Shown here piece after piece: positions 22,681-33,358 of a stretch of DNA of 64,000 bases. Origin of the DNA: Zygnema cylindricum (Eukaryota; Streptophyta; Zygnematophyceae; Zygnematales; Zygnemataceae); contig JBBHKE010002683.1 of the NCBI GenBank assembly GCA_037447655.1, forward strand, positions 308,001 to 372,000. Direction: 5' to 3'. The notes below the pieces were generated by a model, which was not told where the DNA came from, made no database searches, and was given only the letters and a program-made list of their open reading frames with translations. Both the position numbers and the translations under genes were made by a program. The stretch's first letter is position 1. The number at the start of each line of letters is the position of its first letter.

Positions 22681-23040
22681 CTCAAGCCTTCAGTCTCCAC
22701 AATCACGGACAACATACCTTCTAGCTCCACAGTTGTTGGCCATGCAAGCAACTTTAAAGCTTGAGGGGGGGAGAGAGACAAGGAGGCAAAAATTCATATT
22801 CACCAAATTCCCAGGACCTTCCTCAGTGGGGGGGAGCAATGGACACCGGACCCAGGAGTTTCCTTAGTGGGGGGGGACGGAGTCTCAATACATGATAGCC
22901 TAGAGGATGTTGTCAGCAGCAACGTTTTAACAGCCGAACAAAGGACAGAACCACTGGTAGAGCTGAACTTCGACATCTCTCTCTTGGGGAGACCACCGGA
23001 AGCATTGGCGGCACTGGAACCCGAAAGATGGACTGTACTC
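22681..23040 (+). pseudogene. Gypsy pol spacer between DNMT and reverse transcriptase
   Basis: Contains three G-runs (near 22766, 22828-22834 and 22869-22876) and short open pieces in several frames. No domain is recognised. Two G-runs sit in the repeated phrase TTCCT-Y-AGTGGGGGGG, also present in gag at 18457-18473. Confidence 0.55.
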
Positions 23041-23963
23041 TAGGTGAACAGCTAGACCCAGAGCAGAAGGCTCGGCTCTCCAAGCTGTTAGAAGAGAACT
23101 AGCAGGTGTTCGCTTAGTCTGACATAGATGTAGGGATCTATAAGGGAACTCCTTTTCGGATTGACCTGATCGACGAGACGGCTACTGTTTCGCAGAAACA
23201 GTACCCTCTCAGTTTCAAGGAGAAGGAGTTCATCACTTCAAAGGTGCACACTTTGGTGGAAGATGGGGTGGTTCTGGAGAGTACAGGACTACATGGGTTT
23301 GCCTCACCAACCGTGCTCCCGCCAAAGAAAGACTCCTCCGGAAAAACTGTAGATTTTCCGATGTGTGGGGACTATCGGATGCTCAACGCGGGGACTGTCT
23401 CCGACCATTATCCTATGCCTACCCCGGAAGAGATTTTCGACTCTCTTGCTGGGGCTACCATTTACTCTAGTTTGGATATGAAAAATGGATTCCACCAGAT
23501 TGCAATAGAGTTGAAACACCGAAAGAGGACTGCTTTTTGGGCCGGATCCAGGCTATATGAATGGCTGTACATGCCATTTGGCCTCAAGAATGCACATGCC
23601 AAATTCCAACAGGCCATGGACGAGGCTCTTCGGGGAATTGATTTCGCACGGTGTTATATCGACAATGTTATAATTTTCTCCAAGACATTCGAAGAACACT
23701 TGGAGCACATACAGATCCTTCTCCGAGCACTCCAAGCAGCGGGCTTGAAGTGTCAGCCGGGTAAGGGCATCTTTGGGGTGCAGAAAATTATTTATCTAGG
23801 TCATGAGGTGACTCCCGGGACAGTGGGTCCCCACATGGTTAAGGTGGCAGCCCTATACGCTCTTCCACCCCCGCAGGTCATACTGCTCTTCGTACTTTCC
23901 TGGGCCTTGCCAACTATTACCGGAGGTTTATTCCTGAATTCAGTAGCCACGCTCATCCATTGA
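23041..23963 (+). pseudogene. Gypsy reverse transcriptase, catalytic site mutated
   Basis: Starts with stops (TAG near 23041, 23101 and 23116), then is open from about 23121 to 23963. Features of the domain: VLPPKKDSSGK, DYRMLN, YSSLDMKNGFHQI (first catalytic Asp at about 23475), MPFGLKNA, and the active site YID-N at 23655-23666, where the second invariant Asp is Asn. That change is a G-to-A at a former CpG (GAC-GAT to GAC-AAT) and should abolish polymerisation. Confidence 0.9.
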
Positions 23964-24600
23964 ACTAATTGTTGCGAAAGGACCAGGAGTGGCAGTGGAA
24001 GGAAGAACAGCAGATAGCGTTCCAATTCCTGAAAGATTCCCTCAAACAACATCCTCTGCTTCGGATGCCCGATCACCAGCGGCCTTTTTTCCTTTATACA
24101 TATTGAAGCAGGTTTCGGATTGGGAGCAGTTTTGGCTCAATTGGACGACGCAGGGGCTGAGTATGTAGTTGCCTACGCAAGCCGGAGTAATAACAGAGCC
24201 GAGGGGAATTACAACATTTACCATGGGGAATTACTCGCCGCGGTTTGGGCCATCCAATACTTCTGACCTTACCTCTATGGTGTACACTTCACCCTTATTA
24301 CGGATCACCAGCCTCTCAAATGGATCATGGAGAGAGTAAGTTGACTGGAAAGCTGTCCAGATGGGTTCTCATCTTTCAGGAATATGATTTCAGCATCATC
24401 CATAGAGCCGGGAGATTCCTGGGAATGCCGACGGACTCAGCAGGAATCCGCACCCATCCACCAGAGACTCTACTTGGGCGCGACATGACGAAGATCGTGA
24501 GCTCAGCCTGGGACTTATCCGGGCTTCCTCTGCTTTTATTTGACTGCCTCGGGCCGAAGGAGAACTGTCAACTTTTGCTGCAAATGTAGAGGGGCAGGCC
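23964..24600 (+). pseudogene. Gypsy RNase H segment
   Basis: Recognised by GFGLGAVL, AYASRSNNRAEGNYNIYHGELLA-like spacing, TDHQPLKWIM, and LSRWVLIFQEYDF-IIHR, the usual gypsy RT-linked RNase H series. TGA codons interrupt it near 24264 and 24343 at places where Arg (CGA) is usual. The block lies directly after reverse transcriptase. Confidence 0.85.
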
Positions 24601-25877
24601 CCCATTGGAGCCGGCCGGAAAGATATATGGAATGATAGCAATTCCCTCCAATCTATCCTGAAAGGCTCTCTTCTATCCCACCTTTCCGGAAGTCAATTGT
24701 CCCGTGTTCAGAACCGAATGGCGGCTTATGAATGGGACCGAGGCATCCTTCTCCGGAAATGGGCCGATGTGACGAGGAAAGTGGTTCCTCCTCCAACCGA
24801 TCGAGAAACGCTCATTGTTCGGCTTCACCAACAATGCGGGCACTTCGGACAGAAAGGAACCACCTCGCTAGTCACAAGGTCGTATTGGTGGCATGGGTTG
24901 CGGGCCCAGGTCAATCGTGTGGTGCAAACGTGCCCTTCCTGTGACCGGGTAAAAGCAGCTTTTGACAAAAAGGGTGGAACTGAGCTTCACTCCCTCCCCA
25001 TCCGGAGGATGTTTTACAGATGGTCACTAGATCTGCTAGGACCACTTCCCACTAGCCTGAGGGGGAACCGTTTTGTTCTTGTCATGATTGAACACTTCTC
25101 TAAAGGGATTGAATTGGTGGTTCTTCCTCGAAAGGAGTCCAAAGCAATCGCGGACGCATTCTTGCAGAGAGTGTTGTCTCAATTTGGAGCACCAGCCGAA
25201 GTTCTGACAGATCAGGGGTCCGAGTTTGCCAGATAATTTTCTAACCTTCTGGAGAAGTGCCTCATTGACCACAGGTTAACCAGGCGAGACCAACCCCAAG
25301 CCGATGGCTTGGCCGAGAGGTGGGTACAGACAGTGAAGCGGTCACTACGGAAATATGCGGTTGAAGAGGATTTTGGGGAGTGGGACACACGGGTTCCTTG
25401 GATTGCCATCGGGTACAGGTTTAGCAGGCAGGCATCTCTTCACTCCTATAGCCCTTACTTCATTCTCTTTGGTCGACATCTCATCCTACCAGGGGCTGCG
25501 TCGGCTCAGGCGGTTGTTTTTCTGGAGATGGACAACCAGGGTACTATAGAGAAACTGATTGCCGACCGGGCTAAGGTATTTCAGCGGGAAATACCTCTAG
25601 CCATGGGCAATTTACAGGCTGCTCAGCACAGAGATCAACTCTGGTATTCCCAACGACGGAGCGGTAATTATGTTCTCGGCAACGTCGATTTGTGCCCGGG
25701 GATTTTGTGTATCGCATGCAACAGAAGAAGGATACTTTGGACATTACGGGCGGATGGGTGATTCTGAAAGTTGTGGGGGTCTCAAACAAAGGCGTTCTTA
25801 CCTTGGAGGGGAAGGATGGCCGCAAAATTAAAGAAAATCAGATCAATGTGGCCCCTTGCCATCTGCAAGGGTTATAA
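24601..25877 (+). pseudogene. Gypsy integrase
   Basis: The N-terminal HHCC finger is complete (RLHQQCGHFG, then CPSC at about 24931-24942). The catalytic triad is present: Asp in LDLLGP (25030), Asp in TDQGSEF (25210), Glu in LAERWVQ (25315), the last two about 35 residues apart. A TAA at 25234-25236 and a later frame change break it. The C-terminal tail (25692-25877) ends in a PCHL motif after a short beta-rich stretch (PGDFVYRM, GVLTLEGKDGRKIKEN). Integrase after RNase H fixes the gypsy class. Confidence 0.9.
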
Positions 25878-26140
25878 GATGAACCCACTTTCCACCTCAC
25901 TTATTTTAAAGACCCTCCAGCATGTTCCTCTGCCTGCCATGTGTCCTCCGCACCCAACCTCCGGTTGGTGTGTGAACACTGTCACCAGGGGTGGCATGAC
26001 TGCCGCCTACCTGTGAATTGGGAGCCCCGCTCTCAACCCGCAAATCCGTGGTTCTATGGGGACTGCGAGTTTGGCGGCTAATCTGTCTAATCCTCTTAGT
26101 AACGTGGGATTAAGAGGGGGGGGGGGGGAAATCTGGGGGG
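25878..26140 (+). other. Gypsy 3' untranslated region and G-rich tract
   Basis: Non-coding. At 26112-26140 lies AAGAG followed by 13 G, AAATCT and 6 G, directly before segment S1. It is the best candidate for the polypurine tract of plus-strand priming. If so, the functional LTR would start at S1 rather than at R2. Confidence 0.6.
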
Positions 26141-26335
26141 GTACAGGGTACTTTTCTTTTCCACTCGATTCCTCCTTACTATCTATGCATATCCCTCGGG
26201 GGGGGGGTAATGAACAGAGATGGGCATTGTCACGGATTCGGGGAAACATCAGCATTTGAGGTGGATTGCAAGTTTCTCATGCACACCTCCTTGGACATCT
26301 TACCTGAACCTCCCGGTTCCTAGGCCCGCTCGACA
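26141..26335 (+). repeat. Gypsy terminal segment S1
   Basis: Nearly identical to 27521-27714 (GTACAGGGTAC to GCTCGACA). It is separated from R2 by two bases (GC), forming with R2 the near-palindrome GCTCGACA-GC-TGTCAAGC. Confidence 0.88.
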
Positions 26336-26337
26336 GC

Positions 26338-27714
26338 TGTCAAGCACGTGTGCATCGTCGGCACATTTGCACTCCTAGGAGTTCCGGGGCCTCATTCCAC
26401 TTTGTACGGACTCTAGCGCACGGAAAAGGAAGAGGACAACTAGCCGGATCAGATCTTTATATTTTCACTCTGGAGCCCTACGCAATTTAGTTCACTTGAA
26501 ACGGAGGCCGAACGGCGGAGTTAGTCCGGTGCAAAGCGTCTGCTCCATTATATTGTGTGTTCTATGTAGCTCTAGTAGAGGGATACATTAGAGAACGACA
26601 CGTAACCTTTGGGATTATCCCGTAGATTCTACTGTTAGCTGTCAGTAGGATGTTAGTTTAGGCCCAACAGCCGGGCCAAGCATTAATGACTTTGGGTCAA
26701 AGTTAGGCGGTTTCACTTCAAGTCAGAACTTTGTTTCCATTTTGTGTATTATAGAAGGACCCTCGGCCGGTAATCCAGCCGAGACCAGTCATCTAACTTT
26801 TAGCCGTGAGTGTAGTACAGTCTGTTTGGTCATATGTACGTACGATAACAATGGCTGGCCGCTGATTGGCTTGTCACATTGCTTTGACTTTGGAACTTGC
26901 AGTAGGACAAACTCTGGTTATATAAGGCACTTGGGGCCAAAGAAGACAGGTTGCTTTTTCAATACTGTCTCGTGAGAAAACCCCCAGAGAATTAAATCAA
27001 TCTTTTTGTTGGAGAACGGTTGCATTGTGTCGTTGACTGTATTGCCATCTTTGTTTTGGATTGTCTTTTGTGGAGACCGTAGCACGGGTGGGTAGTTGGC
27101 ACTATCTCCTCTTTGGGCGGTTTGGACTTTCGTTGTTTGAAACTAAGAAGAGTCTTGTCGGATCCTTGCGGTGGAACGGAGAGGGTTGGGGGAGACTCAT
27201 ACATCACTTCAGGGCCATTGGGACAGATTTTCTTCTGCTGAGTTTGGTCATCGTTGCACTGCGGGATATGTGAATTCGCTTCACCATTATCATTCATTTC
27301 TATCTTTAATTCCATTCTCTGGGGCAAGGTGATATTGTTTAATCTGAAAAGCCGATATTTGTTATTTCTACATTTCTGCGTGGGAGTTATTTGCACACTC
27401 TTGTGGTCATCTTTGGGTTTGTCCGGAGTTTTGCGGAAAGGATCGGACGACTCTCATTTCCTTCCTATTCTTTGGAGAGTAGCTGGGAGTGTGGCATTTC
27501 GTGGGCTTCCAGCGGAGTAGGTACAGGGTACTTTTCTTTTCCACTCCATTCCTCCTTACTATCTATACATATCCCTAGGGGGGGGGTTATGAACAGAGAT
27601 GGGCATTGTCACGGATCCGGGGAAACAGCAGCATTTGGGGTGGATTGCAGGTTTCTCATGCACACCTCCTTGGACATCTTACCTGAACCTCTCGGTTCCC
27701 AGGCCCGCTTGACA
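26338..27714 (+). repeat. Gypsy 3' terminal repeat R2 + S2
   Basis: R2 (26338-27520) matches the left R1; S2 (27521-27714) follows and ends GCTTGACA. Together they are 1377 bp with ends TGTCAAGC and GCTTGACA, which looks like one complete LTR. The R/S boundary (GCGGAGTAG then GTACAGGG) is exactly where R1 stops on the left and where S1 starts inside. Confidence 0.88.
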
Positions 27715-27799
27715 TGGAGGAAGGCTGCCTGCATTTTCTATATCTGTTAGCGCTAATTATTTTAGACCCAAAAAATACCAAAAACTACTTATTTCAACA
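27715..27799 (-). repeat. Copia LTR, second part (right of the gypsy element)
   Basis: Begins with TGGA, the right target duplication, and ends TTTCAACA at 27799. It completes the minus LTR started at 14350. Confidence 0.87.
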
Positions 27800-28509
27800 C
27801 TTCTCACAACCTTTATCTACTGATGTACGAACCAATCAGAAGACTTTACATTACAAAAAGGTACTAGGGCCGATGTACTTTCTGTACGACCTTTGTACAT
27901 CAAGGCCATGGAGTGGACTTCTGTCTCCTCCAAACTTGTCCTCGCGCTCCTGGGATTTTGGCTTCCCAATAATATCTTGCCACGTGTCGACAGGTCATGT
28001 CACGTCCGAAAACCGCCAAGGCGGCTTTTCCGAGATCGCGACGATGATGCGGACAGTTGGATCGAAACCGACTTTTAATGTTCGCCATCCAAAATAACAA
28101 ATGTCTGGTACATCAGTTTCGTACGCACTAAAACTAATCTAGTTTCTATGTTTTTATTATTATTCCGTTGAACGAATTAATGATCTTTCTAATGTTTAAA
28201 TAGTTATCAAACACTATGTATCCTAACGGACTACTACGACAGATTGGTAAGAGCTAACGACTACGCCTCGCTCTGCCGGTCGGAGGTTTGAGTCCTGCCG
28301 AACTCAACCTTTTTGTTGAGAGTGACTTAGGTCACTCTTTAGTCCTGCTTGTGGAGCTGAGGCTGCCATCCCTCTCTCTCCTTCAGTGACTCCAACAAAT
28401 ATGGGGGCTAGAGAGAGAAGGTGGAGGCAAGGTGCCTGCGCTTTTTCTGTTAGTTATTTCACCTAATTATGACCTAGAAAATACCTCCCCTAAATCAATG
28501 ATTTCAACA
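27800..28509 (-). repeat. Partial copia LTR (minus)
   Basis: Begins in mid-LTR (CTTCTCACAACC, matching the interior of other minus LTRs) and ends ATTTCAACA at 28509. It includes the tRNA-like segment near 28240-28310 and the hairpin near 28350-28435. It lies directly right of another complete LTR end and directly left of a plus-strand pol fragment, without target duplications. Confidence 0.8.
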
Positions 28510-29585
28510 TTCCTTACCGGTCTGGGATCCGGATCAGTTTAGGTCATTCAATTTTATGTTTTTGAAGATGAGGAATGTGTCATCTTTATTGCAATTTACG
28601 TATGTGCTTGTTTTGAGTAAGTCAATGGAGAAAATCAACAAACTAAAAACAGAACTAAAGAGAAGATTTGAAATGAAGGACATGGGGAGGCAAGATATAT
28701 TCTGGGAATATAAGTAGAAAGAGATAGAGAAAAGAGAATAATTAGACTAACTTAGAAAGAGGTAATTGGAAACATGTTGGAAAAATTTCAAATGGACAAA
28801 GCCAACAGTAGTACGACTCCTATGGACATAAAGAAAGGAAACCAGGGGAGTGAGGAAGGAGATATCCTTATTCTAGATGATGAACTAGGTCCAGAAGAGA
28901 CGAAGTTTATGCAAACTATCCCATACAGATAGGTAGTGGGCGGTCTGATTTATTTTATGAATTGTACTAGACCGGATTTGGCAGCAGCTGTAGGAGTGCT
29001 AAGTAGGAGTCTGAATACTCATACCAAAAGGGATTGGGAAGCTGCTAAGAGGATCCTCATATATATCATATGAACTAGGGATCTATGGCTATATCTGGGT
29101 AGGGAAAATACTGACATCACCACTTGGAATGATGCGAGCTATAGGGATGCTCCGATGCAAAGATGTACATCTGGATATGTGTTGTATATGGGGAATGGTG
29201 CTTGTTGTTGGTGTAGTAAACAGCAAAAGGTCATTGCTCAGTCCACCATGGAGGCAGAGTATATGGCATCTTGCTCTACTGTAAGGAATTGATGTGGGTC
29301 AAATCCTTACTTGGTGAATTGGGGCAACTTGAGAGTGGAATTCACGAAATATAAAGTGATAATCAAGCAGCAATTCCAATTGTTGCTGAACCTAAACATC
29401 ACTTTAAAGCACAGCACATGGATATCAAACTTAGCTTTGTCAAGGAGAAGGTGGAGAACAAAATAATAAGTCTAGAGTATAGACCAAAGAGTTTGATGGT
29501 GGCAGACATGATAACAAAGCCTATGCCTTCTCCGAAATTAATTTTCTGGAGAGAGAAGTGTGGACTCAAATTTAAAAGTGACTAG
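28510..29585 (+). pseudogene. Copia RT/RNase H fragment (plus)
   Basis: Starts abruptly in reverse transcriptase at a position equal to 48778 in copia E. The catalytic YVDD codons are deleted (near 28598). RNase H follows with TWNDASY, KQQKVIAQSTMEAEYMASC and the Asn-Pro-Lys-His-His region, with several stops. The fragment ends with TAG and a purine tract. Confidence 0.82.
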
Positions 29586-29598
29586 AAAATAAGGGGAG
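29586..29598 (+). other. Polypurine tract
   Basis: AAAATAAGGGGAG directly before the LTR at 29599. Confidence 0.75.
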
Positions 29599-30535
29599 TG
29601 TTGAAATTAAAGGTTTACTTAGGTATTTTCTAGGTTACTTAATTGATTTAAATAGGAGCAGGAAAAAGCAGAGGCAGTCTACTTCTAACTTCTCTCTCTA
29701 GCCCCTTTACTTGCCATAGTCACTAAAGGCTGGAGAGGAAGCTAGAGCCATGGCTGCCTATGCTTCCCCTAGAGTCAGAATGCATCCCTTTGGTTAACTT
29801 ACCAAAAAGGTTGACAGACCCAGGATTTGATCCTGGTACCTACCGTCCGTCCAAGTAGCCTAGTATCATTACCATGTAGCCTAGCACTAGTGTCGAACTA
29901 TATAGGGTATGATAGCAACTTAAAGACGCGGAAATAGAGAAGTTCATTTAACTGACGAACAAACCACAATCACAGGGACATAGTTAGATAGAATTACATC
30001 GAAAAGTATTGTTTGTATTTTAACGGCTATAAATTAAGGTCGATATCAATCGCACGGTAGAGGAAGAAGCTGGGATCACGGAATAGACAATTATGGCGGT
30101 TTGAGGTCACAGCCATACCGGGTGAAACGTGGCAACATGACATTAGATAGCGGCATCTTCATGACATACCATGGTGAACCCGGATAAGGCAGGCGTCATC
30201 TTCTTGGCCCTGTAGTAAAATGGCCGTACAGAAAGTACTTTGGGCCAAGTACCTTTTTGTACTGTACAGTGAATTGATTTGCTCCGTACTTCATTAGAAG
30301 AGGGATTAGAGAGGGGTTTAGGACTTAGGAAAATTATAGGTAGCCGCCTCTCTCTCTCATGGAGACCTCGTGTATAAAAGGCCATCTTTGACCATTGATA
30401 ATTTACTGCTCAGGGGAGCGAATTCAACGACTCTTTTTGTAACAGACTCAGCGAAGTCTGTTCTACTAAGGGGTGAAGTCTGATCAATCTGTATTCTGTC
30501 AGGGTATCAGTAATACTCATACAAAAACCAAGAGA
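29599..30535 (+). repeat. Copia 3' LTR (plus), truncated at its end
   Basis: Starts TGTTGAAATTAAAGG, close to the 12845 LTR. It has the hairpin loop near 29709, TATA TGTATAAAA at 30371-30379, and runs to about 30535, short of the usual end. There it joins a minus LTR without duplication. Confidence 0.83.
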
Positions 30536-30916
30536 ACTAGTCTCTATGTTCTTTTACTGTAATTGCGTTAATCGGATTAAAGGTCCTAAATAATGTTTAA
30601 ATAGCATTCAAACCCTATGTAGTCTAATAAACACCTACGACAAACCGGTTAGAACTGACGGCTACGCCTCGCTCCGCCGGTCGGAGGTTTGAGTCATGCT
30701 AGTGTCTACCTTTATGTTCGAGAGTGACTTATGCCACTCTTTTGTTCTGCTTATGGAGTTGAGGTAGCCATGGCTCCACCTACCTCTCTTTCCTTCAATG
30801 ACTACAACATGTATGGGGGCTAGAGGGAGGTGGTGGAGGCAGGCTGCCTGCGCTTCCCTTTTACTTTTAAACTATCAAGACCTAGAAAATACCCCCTAAA
30901 TCTAATGATTTCAACA
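30536..30916 (-). repeat. Partial copia 3' LTR (minus)
   Basis: Matches the interior-to-start part of minus LTRs (compare 54531-54914), with tRNA-like segment near 30640-30710 and hairpin near 30755-30845. It ends TTTCAACA and is followed by minus-strand pol. Confidence 0.8.
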
Positions 30917-32563
30917 CTCCTTTTATTATATAGTCTAATTTCAATTTCTCTTTTAATCCACACTTATCTCTACAATATCTTAACTTCGGAGAGGGCACAT
31001 GTTTGGTCATCATAACAGTTACCATTTCCCCATCACCCGTATACACAAGATTCACAATTTTGTTTTCAACATTTTCCTAACAAAACTTAATCTTATGTCC
31101 ATATGTTTAGCCTTGAAATGATGTTTTGGATTGGCTGCAATTGCAATGGAAGCCTTGTTATCACAAAAAAATTCATGCACTCCCTCGTTCATATATCCGA
31201 GTTCTTGCAATAAAGACTTAACCCACATCAATATTTTTACCGCAGAACAAGAGGCCATGTCCTCAACATCCATTGTGGATTGAGCGACCACCTTTTGTTG
31301 CTTACTACTCGAACAGTAAGCACCTTCCCTCACATACAAGACATACCCAGAAGTGCATCTTCTCATAGGTGCATCCCCATAACTGGCATCACTCCAATTA
31401 GTGATGTGAGTTTACTCCTCTCCGAAATGCAACCATAAATCCGTGGTTCCCACTAGAAATCTCATAACTCTCTTGGCTGCCTCCCTGTCTATCTTCCTAC
31501 AATCATGATGACTCTTACTCAGGACTCCAACTGCTGGCGCTATGTGCGGCCTAGTATAGTTCATAAAGTAGATTAAGCTTCCTACAACTTGCCTGTAAGG
31601 AATAGACTTCATAAACTGTCTCTTTTCTGGACTCATCTGATCATCTAAGATTATCACTCCTTGTACACTCCCAAGTCCATGGGAGTGGTACAACTGTATA
31701 CCCTTTCCATTTGGAATTTCCAAAACATATTCCCTATACCTTTTTTCTGAGTAAGTCTGATAATATTTTTCCCTCTCTCTTTCCATTTGAATTCCCAAGA
31801 TATATCTTGCCTCCCCTAAATCCTTCATGTCCAATATACTTCAAAGATCTTCTTTAACTTATTGATCTTTTCCATAGACTTACTTAACACCACCAAATCA
31901 TCCACATAGATTGTAATGAAAATAACACCATTCTCATCCTCAAGCATATAAATAGAATGGTCAAAACTGATCATGATTTATCCTTGACAGGTGAGAAACT
32001 CATCCTGTTTCTTATTTCATTGTCTAGGAGCTTCCTTTTGTCTATATAAGGACTTTATGAGTCTGCAGACTTTGCTCTTTTCTCATTCCTCTACAAACCC
32101 CAATGGTTGACGCAAGAAGAATTCTTCCTCTAGCTCACCATTGAGGAAGGCAGTCTTAATATCCATATTATGTATTTCCATGTCTTACACTACTGCTAAA
32201 CGGAGGAGAATCTTTAGTGATAGGAACCGAACCAACGGAGCAAAGGTCGCTTCATAATCTATCCCCTTCTTTTGGGTGAACCCCTTTGCTACCAACCGAG
32301 CCTTATATCTCTCAATGGTATAATCTGGGTTCAGGTTTAGTTTAAACACCCATTTGCACCCAATCAATTTTCTGTCATAGGACAATCCACCAACTCTGAA
32401 GTATTTGCTTCCTTGATGGAGGCCATCTCATCATTTATGGCTCTAACCCATCTATCTTTCTTCGAACTTTCCATTGCCTTTAAGTATGACTGAGGCTCAT
32501 GAAGTTGAGAAAGCTTAGTTACCTTGTGAATGGCCTATTTTTCCTGTAGCCTTTTGTTGCTCC
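30917..32563 (-). pseudogene. Copia RT/RNase H fragment (minus)
   Basis: From right to left on the minus strand: linker, reverse transcriptase start ([11 protein letters not shown], 32185-32385), the later RT region around 31412-31834 (MDMKDLGEARYILGIQ), then RNase H (RRCTSGYVLYV to LSFV, 31052-31366). Stops and frameshifts are frequent. At about 32563 the match flips to plus-strand pol. Confidence 0.83.
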
Positions 32564-33345
32564 TTAATAGTTGTAAAACTCCAATGGAGTTGAAGAAGGG
32601 AAGTGAGGGGAGTGAGGAAGGAGATATAGTCTTAGACGAGGAATTATCTCCTGAAGAACAGAAGTTCATGCTGACTATTCCTTACAAGCAAGTAGTGGGA
32701 TGTCTAATCTATTTTATGAATTGTACCCGGCCGGATTTAGCTGCAGCAGTAGGAGTGCTCCGTAGAAGTTTAAATGCTCCCACTAAGAGGGATTAGGAGG
32801 CAGCTAACAGAGTCCTTAGATATTTGATAGGAACTAGGGATCTATGGTTGCATTTGTGTGGGGAGAATACTGACATCACTACTTGGAGTGATGCCAGTTA
32901 TGGTGATGCTCCGATGAGGACATGCACTTCTAGATATGTATTATATGTGGGTGATGTGGCTTGCTGTTGGAGTAGCAAACAGCAAAAAGTTATTGCTCAG
33001 TCCACCATGGAGGTTGAGCATATGGCCTCTTGCTCTGCTGTAAAAGAATTGATGTGGGTCAAATCTTTGCTTGGTGAGCTTGGTCACCTTAAGAGTGGTG
33101 TGCAGAAATTTTTTTGTGATAATCAGGCAGCATTCGATATTTCTGCCAATCCTAAACATCATTTTAAAGCCAAACACATGGACATTAGACTCAGCTTTGG
33201 TACAAAGAAAGTAGAAAACAAAATAATCAGTTTAGAGTACCGACCAAATAGTGAGATGGTAGCAGATATGATGACCAAACCTGTGCCTTCCCCTAAGCTA
33301 ATTTTCTGCAGAGAGAAGTGTTGTCTGAAATTAAAGATTGACTAG
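32564..33345 (+). pseudogene. Copia RT C-terminus and RNase H fragment (plus)
   Basis: Opens within reverse transcriptase (CKTPMELKKGSEG) and covers RNase H, with one stop (TAG near 32794). From 32824 to 33345 the frame is open and includes TWSDASYGDAPM, KQQKVIAQSTME and CDNQAA. The left edge is an inversion point against minus-strand pol. Confidence 0.85.
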
Positions 33346-33358
33346 AAAATAAGGGGAG

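Larger units (their letters stand above)
15275..27714 (+). mobile_element. Ty3/gypsy retrotransposon carrying a DNA methyltransferase
   Basis: 12.4 kb inserted in a copia LTR, flanked by TGGA on both sides (15271-15274, 27715-27718). The outer ends are an 8-bp inverted repeat, TGTCAAGC and GCTTGACA. Domain order is Gag with two zinc knuckles, protease, DNMT, reverse transcriptase, RNase H, integrase; integrase after RNase H defines gypsy. A 1.18-kb segment (R) occurs at both sides (15275-16455, 26338-27520), and a 195-bp segment (S) occurs only on the right, twice (26141-26335, 27521-27714). The coding part is broken by stops and frameshifts and one catalytic Asp of reverse transcriptase is lost. 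Confidence 0.92.
12845..27799. mobile_element. Head-to-head pair of copia 5' ends, interrupted by the gypsy element
   Basis: The left half is plus: LTR (12845-13844), PBS, gag start. The right half is minus: gag start, PBS (14335-14349), LTR (from 14350). The two gag fragments meet near 14036. There is no protease, integrase or reverse transcriptase. The outer ends are TGTTGAAATT and TTTCAACA, so the pair forms one large imperfect palindrome once the gypsy insertion is removed. Flanks (GAGTT left, CTTCT right) do not match. Origin by template switching, recombination or two separate insertions is not decided. Confidence 0.75.
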
